Source: Candidatus Gastranaerophilales bacterium
GTDB taxonomy: Bacteria > Cyanobacteriota > Vampirovibrionia > Gastranaerophilales > Gastranaerophilaceae
Direction of reading: 5' to 3'
Length of the DNA stretch: 35,057 bases
NCBI GenBank assembly: GCA_944326015.1
Contig: CALVCJ010000017.1
Coordinates: forward strand, 1 to 35,057
Of this stretch, positions 33,045-35,057 are shown piece by piece (within the stretch, counting starts at the first letter, position 1; each line of letters begins with the position of its first letter). The translations under genes and the position numbers were made by a program. Under the pieces are notes generated by a model. It saw nothing but the letters and a program-made list of their open reading frames with translations. It was not told where the DNA came from and did no database searches.

Positions 33045-33359
33045 ATGGAAAATATTAAAAGCCTACTTGGAAAAAGAATTAAAGAATTACGCAGAGAACG
33101 CAATTTGTCTCAGGAAAAACTTGCAGAAAATATCGGAATTGATCCCAACAATTTAAGCAGAATAGAAAACGGAAAAAATTATCCTTCTGCAGAAACAATT
33201 GTAAAAATTGCCGATGCATTTAATATAGAGGTTTATAAATTATATTTATTTAATCACCAAAAATCTTATGACAAAATTAAAGCTGATATTATAAATTCGC
33301 TTAATGATGAAAAATTCGGCAGACAGCTTTACAAACTTTATATGTTAATAAAAGAATAG
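33045..33359 (+). CDS. XRE-family helix-turn-helix regulator (104 aa)
   Basis: Small DNA-binding protein. The lambda-Cro/CI-type domain covers residues 8-62: GKRIKELRRERNLSQEKLAE, then NIGIDPNNLSRIENGKNYPS with the turn and recognition helix, and ETIVKIADAFNI. The C-terminal ~40 residues are helical and may dimerise. It is divergent from the frameshifted pilin gene, with palindromes between them, so it may repress itself and the pilin. The ribosome binding site is weak (GGTGAT before the ATG). No toxin partner is seen. Confidence 0.9.
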   Translation: MENIKSLLGKRIKELRRERNLSQEKLAENIGIDPNNLSRIENGKNYPSAETIVKIADAFNIEVYKLYLFNHQKSYDKIKADIINSLNDEKFGRQLYKLYMLIKE

Positions 33360-33424
33360 TATTTAAAAAGTAAATTTTTCTTAACAAACAGGCAAAAAAT
33401 ATTTTTACAGGACTTATACAGAGT

Positions 33425-33949
33425 ATGGTAGATATAAATATTTCAACAAATACAACAATACCGTTTATGCCTGCTGCAACAGGTAAAACTGCTGACGGCA
33501 GGATTATATATGAAACAAAAGACGCAAAAACAGGTAAAGTAACTAAATTTTCAATCCCCGAAGAAAATCAGGACAAATTTGAAAAAATTGTTCAGGAAGT
33601 TCAGAAAAAATACGGAAAATATAACACAAACCCCGAAAAGAAAGTCGCACAGGCTGCACATCTGGCAACACTTGGCGGGGCAATAGCCGGCGGAGCATTA
33701 ACAGCATCACTTATAAAAACAAAATCAAAAATGGGTAAATTTACTAAAACTCTCGCAGGTGCATTAGGCGGTGTGGTCGCTGCAAGCTTGGCTTTGACAG
33801 GAGCAATATTGTACCCGATAATAAAATACACTAAAGAATTGAAAAATTTAGGATATAAACCTTTGGATGAGTCTGTTGCTGAAATTAAACCGGGGAAAAA
33901 AGAAGTTCAAAAAGAAAATAAAGAGCATACTGAAAATAAAGTTGTTTAA
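33425..33949 (+). CDS. Protein of unknown function with Gly/Ala-rich membrane hairpin (174 aa)
   Basis: No family recognised. A polar N-terminal region (MVDINISTNTTIPF, then a basic stretch with YETKDAKTGKVTKF) is followed by a hydrophobic Gly/Ala-rich segment (about 78-98), a short basic turn (KTKSKMGKFTKT), a second hydrophobic helix (about 108-138), and a Lys/Glu-rich tail. Two membrane helices in a hairpin are likely; the glycine-rich pattern is like the hydrophobic block of the 1501-aa protein but not clearly homologous. There is no signal peptide. The ribosome binding site is unclear. Confidence 0.68.
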   Translation: MVDINISTNTTIPFMPAATGKTADGRIIYETKDAKTGKVTKFSIPEENQDKFEKIVQEVQKKYGKYNTNPEKKVAQAAHLATLGGAIAGGALTASLIKTKSKMGKFTKTLAGALGGVVAASLALTGAILYPIIKYTKELKNLGYKPLDESVAEIKPGKKEVQKENKEHTENKVV

Positions 33950-33965
33950 TTAGCACTCAAAATAT

Positions 33966-33998
33966 GGAGCTTCAATCATAAGACGCTCTAACTTTTTA
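33966..33998 (+). terminator. Possible weak terminator after the 174-aa gene
   Basis: GGAGC and GCTCT with an inner TC/GA pair form an imperfect stem, followed by TAACTTTTT. It lies 17 bases after the stop codon. Confidence 0.4.
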
Positions 33999-34094
33999 TT
34001 CACTTTTACATACTAAAATTCCATATCATATTAGTACACTAATGAGTTTTACCTTACAATAATATTTTTTTATATAAATATATCTTTTTTGTAC

Positions 34095-34100
34095 TATAAT
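34095..34100 (+). promoter_or_regulatory. -10 box of the second ROK kinase gene
   Basis: TATAAT in GTACTATAATAATTAC, 31 bases before the ATG at 34132, with AAAAGGGAG as ribosome binding site in between. The -35 region is only AT-rich and not clear. Confidence 0.5.
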
Positions 34101-34131
34101 AATTACTAACAGATAAAAGGGAGAAATAAAT

Positions 34132-35057
34132 ATGGGAAAGAACAGAATTGGTATAGATGTTGGCGGAACAAATGTTAAAATTGCGCTTGTTAATGATAAG
34201 GGTGAAATTAAATATTCAAACTCTGTTCCGACACGTGCGGAAATGGGCTATGAGTATACTGTTAACAATATTAAACAGGCTATCCATGATTTAATTGAAG
34301 AAACTAAACTTTCAACAAAGGATATTGAAGGAATAGGTTTCGGTTTTCCCGGGCAGGTTGATTATAAAGCGGGAATTGTAAGAAATGCTCCGAATATTCC
34401 GGGATGGGTGGAAGTTCCTATTGCAAAACTTATTGAAGACGAATTCCATATTCCGACACGTGTCGATAACGATGTAAGATGTGCTGCACTTGGAGAACTT
34501 AATTACGGTGCTGGAAAAGGTTGTGAAAATCTTATTTGTATAACTGTCGGAACAGGTATCGGGTCAGGTTTGATTGTAAACGGAAAACTTGTCAGAGGCG
34601 CTTCAAATGCGGCCGGTGAAATTGGTCATATAAAATTACAGATGAATGGCGGACCTTTATGCGGATGCGGTGATACAGGCTGTTTGGAAGCTTTTGCGTC
34701 AGGTCCTTCAATAGTCGCTATGGCAAATGATTATATCAGAGGCGGCAAATCCGCTAAATTCCGCGAAATGGCAGAAGGCGGAGCAATTACACCTTATATT
34801 GTCTGCGAAGCTGCAAAAGCAGGTGACCCTGTTGCACAAAGAATTTTTACAATAATGGGCGAATATATCGGAATAGGTATGGCAAGCGTTGTAAACCTTT
34901 TAAATCCCGAAAAAATTATTGTCGGCGGCGGAGTTGCAGAAGCAGGTGATTTTCTTCTTGCACCGTTGAAAGAAACTCTTTTGAAACGTGCAATGAAAGT
35001 TGCAGGTTCTGTTGTGGAAGTAGTTCCTGCAGAACTCGGAAACACAGCAGGTGTCAT
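34132..35057 (+). CDS. ROK-family sugar kinase, probable glucokinase (3' end cut by window)
   Basis: 308 residues are visible and the frame is open to the window edge; family members are about 315-325 long, so only the end is missing. Key parts: phosphate loop DVGGTN (9-14), catalytic Asp114 in VDNDVRCAALGE, zinc site with His166 in GEIGHI and Cys177, Cys179, Cys184 in CGCGDTGC, and GGGVAEAG near the C-terminus. Layout and spacing of active-site residues are the same as in the ROK kinase at 17062, but the proteins differ clearly in between, so they are old paralogues. This one has a proper ribosome binding site while the other seems leaderless. Substrate may be glucose or another hexose such as N-acetylmannosamine or fructose. 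Confidence 0.92.
   Translation, partial: MGKNRIGIDVGGTNVKIALVNDKGEIKYSNSVPTRAEMGYEYTVNNIKQAIHDLIEETKLSTKDIEGIGFGFPGQVDYKAGIVRNAPNIPGWVEVPIAKLIEDEFHIPTRVDNDVRCAALGELNYGAGKGCENLICITVGTGIGSGLIVNGKLVRGASNAAGEIGHIKLQMNGGPLCGCGDTGCLEAFASGPSIVAMANDYIRGGKSAKFREMAEGGAITPYIVCEAAKAGDPVAQRIFTIMGEYIGIGMASVVNLLNPEKIIVGGGVAEAGDFLLAPLKETLLKRAMKVAGSVVEVVPAELGNTAGV

Noticed and set aside
33045-33949. Toxin-antitoxin pair (XRE protein and 174-aa protein)
   Set aside because: The second protein has a Gly/Ala-rich membrane hairpin and is more than twice the size of typical hydrophobic toxins, the genes are 65 bases apart, and the order and features match no known pair.

Overview
The window is an AT-rich chromosomal segment of a Gram-negative-type bacterium. 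It probably belongs to the non-photosynthetic sister group of Cyanobacteria (Vampirovibrionia/Melainabacteria, order Gastranaerophilales). The clues are a pilin with the N-terminus FTLAEVLITLGIIGVVAALT, a long NusB of cyanobacterial length, a heptosyltransferase-type glycosyltransferase, and several large proteins lacking recognisable homologues and signal peptides. This assignment is inference from protein style, not from a marker-gene tree. I see no prophage, intact insertion sequence or CRISPR array.

Layout. (1) Positions 1-4894: a plus-strand cluster with a TetR-like regulator tail, two aldo/keto reductases, an SDR dehydrogenase, a Cys-nucleophile alpha/beta hydrolase, a frameshifted Dabb-domain gene and a flavin reductase. 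It looks like a catabolic or detoxifying redox operon. (2) 4895-5357: decayed HTH-type gene remnant and a strong hairpin. (3) 5358-10257, minus strand: tRNA-Gln, a Nif3-like protein, coaBC and gmk (overlapping genes), an OPA-family transporter and a DnaQ-like exonuclease. (4) 10420-15390: thioredoxin, then a 1501-residue coiled-coil/hydrophobic protein with six exact-period 13-residue repeats. (5) 15431-22565: a secreted GH13 enzyme carrying an EF-hand-like loop, divergent from ROK kinase, GT9 glycosyltransferase, GAF-GGDEF-HD-GYP signalling protein, thiL and ispD. (6) 22576-24346, minus strand: nusB, a small unknown gene and a TPR protein. (7) 24464-26828: two tandem exported paralogues and a LipM-like octanoyltransferase, joined by ATGA overlaps. 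(8) 26951-33949: an annexin-like-motif protein, ftsY, an MpaA-like M14 peptidase, lineage-specific small proteins, cysS, and a frameshifted pilin divergent from an XRE regulator. (9) 34132-end: a second ROK kinase cut by the window edge.

Housekeeping functions (tRNA charging, CoA, isoprenoid and thiamine synthesis, nucleotide metabolism, SRP targeting) are interleaved with envelope and signalling genes. The most notable signals are: the 1501-residue protein; the tandem exported pair coupled to a lipoyl-pathway enzyme; the annexin-like motif; the GGDEF/HD-GYP protein with a broken HD motif; a recurring -10 box exactly six bases before the start codon at several genes without a ribosome binding site, which suggests leaderless transcripts; and paired dyads around a near-perfect promoter between the pilin and XRE genes.
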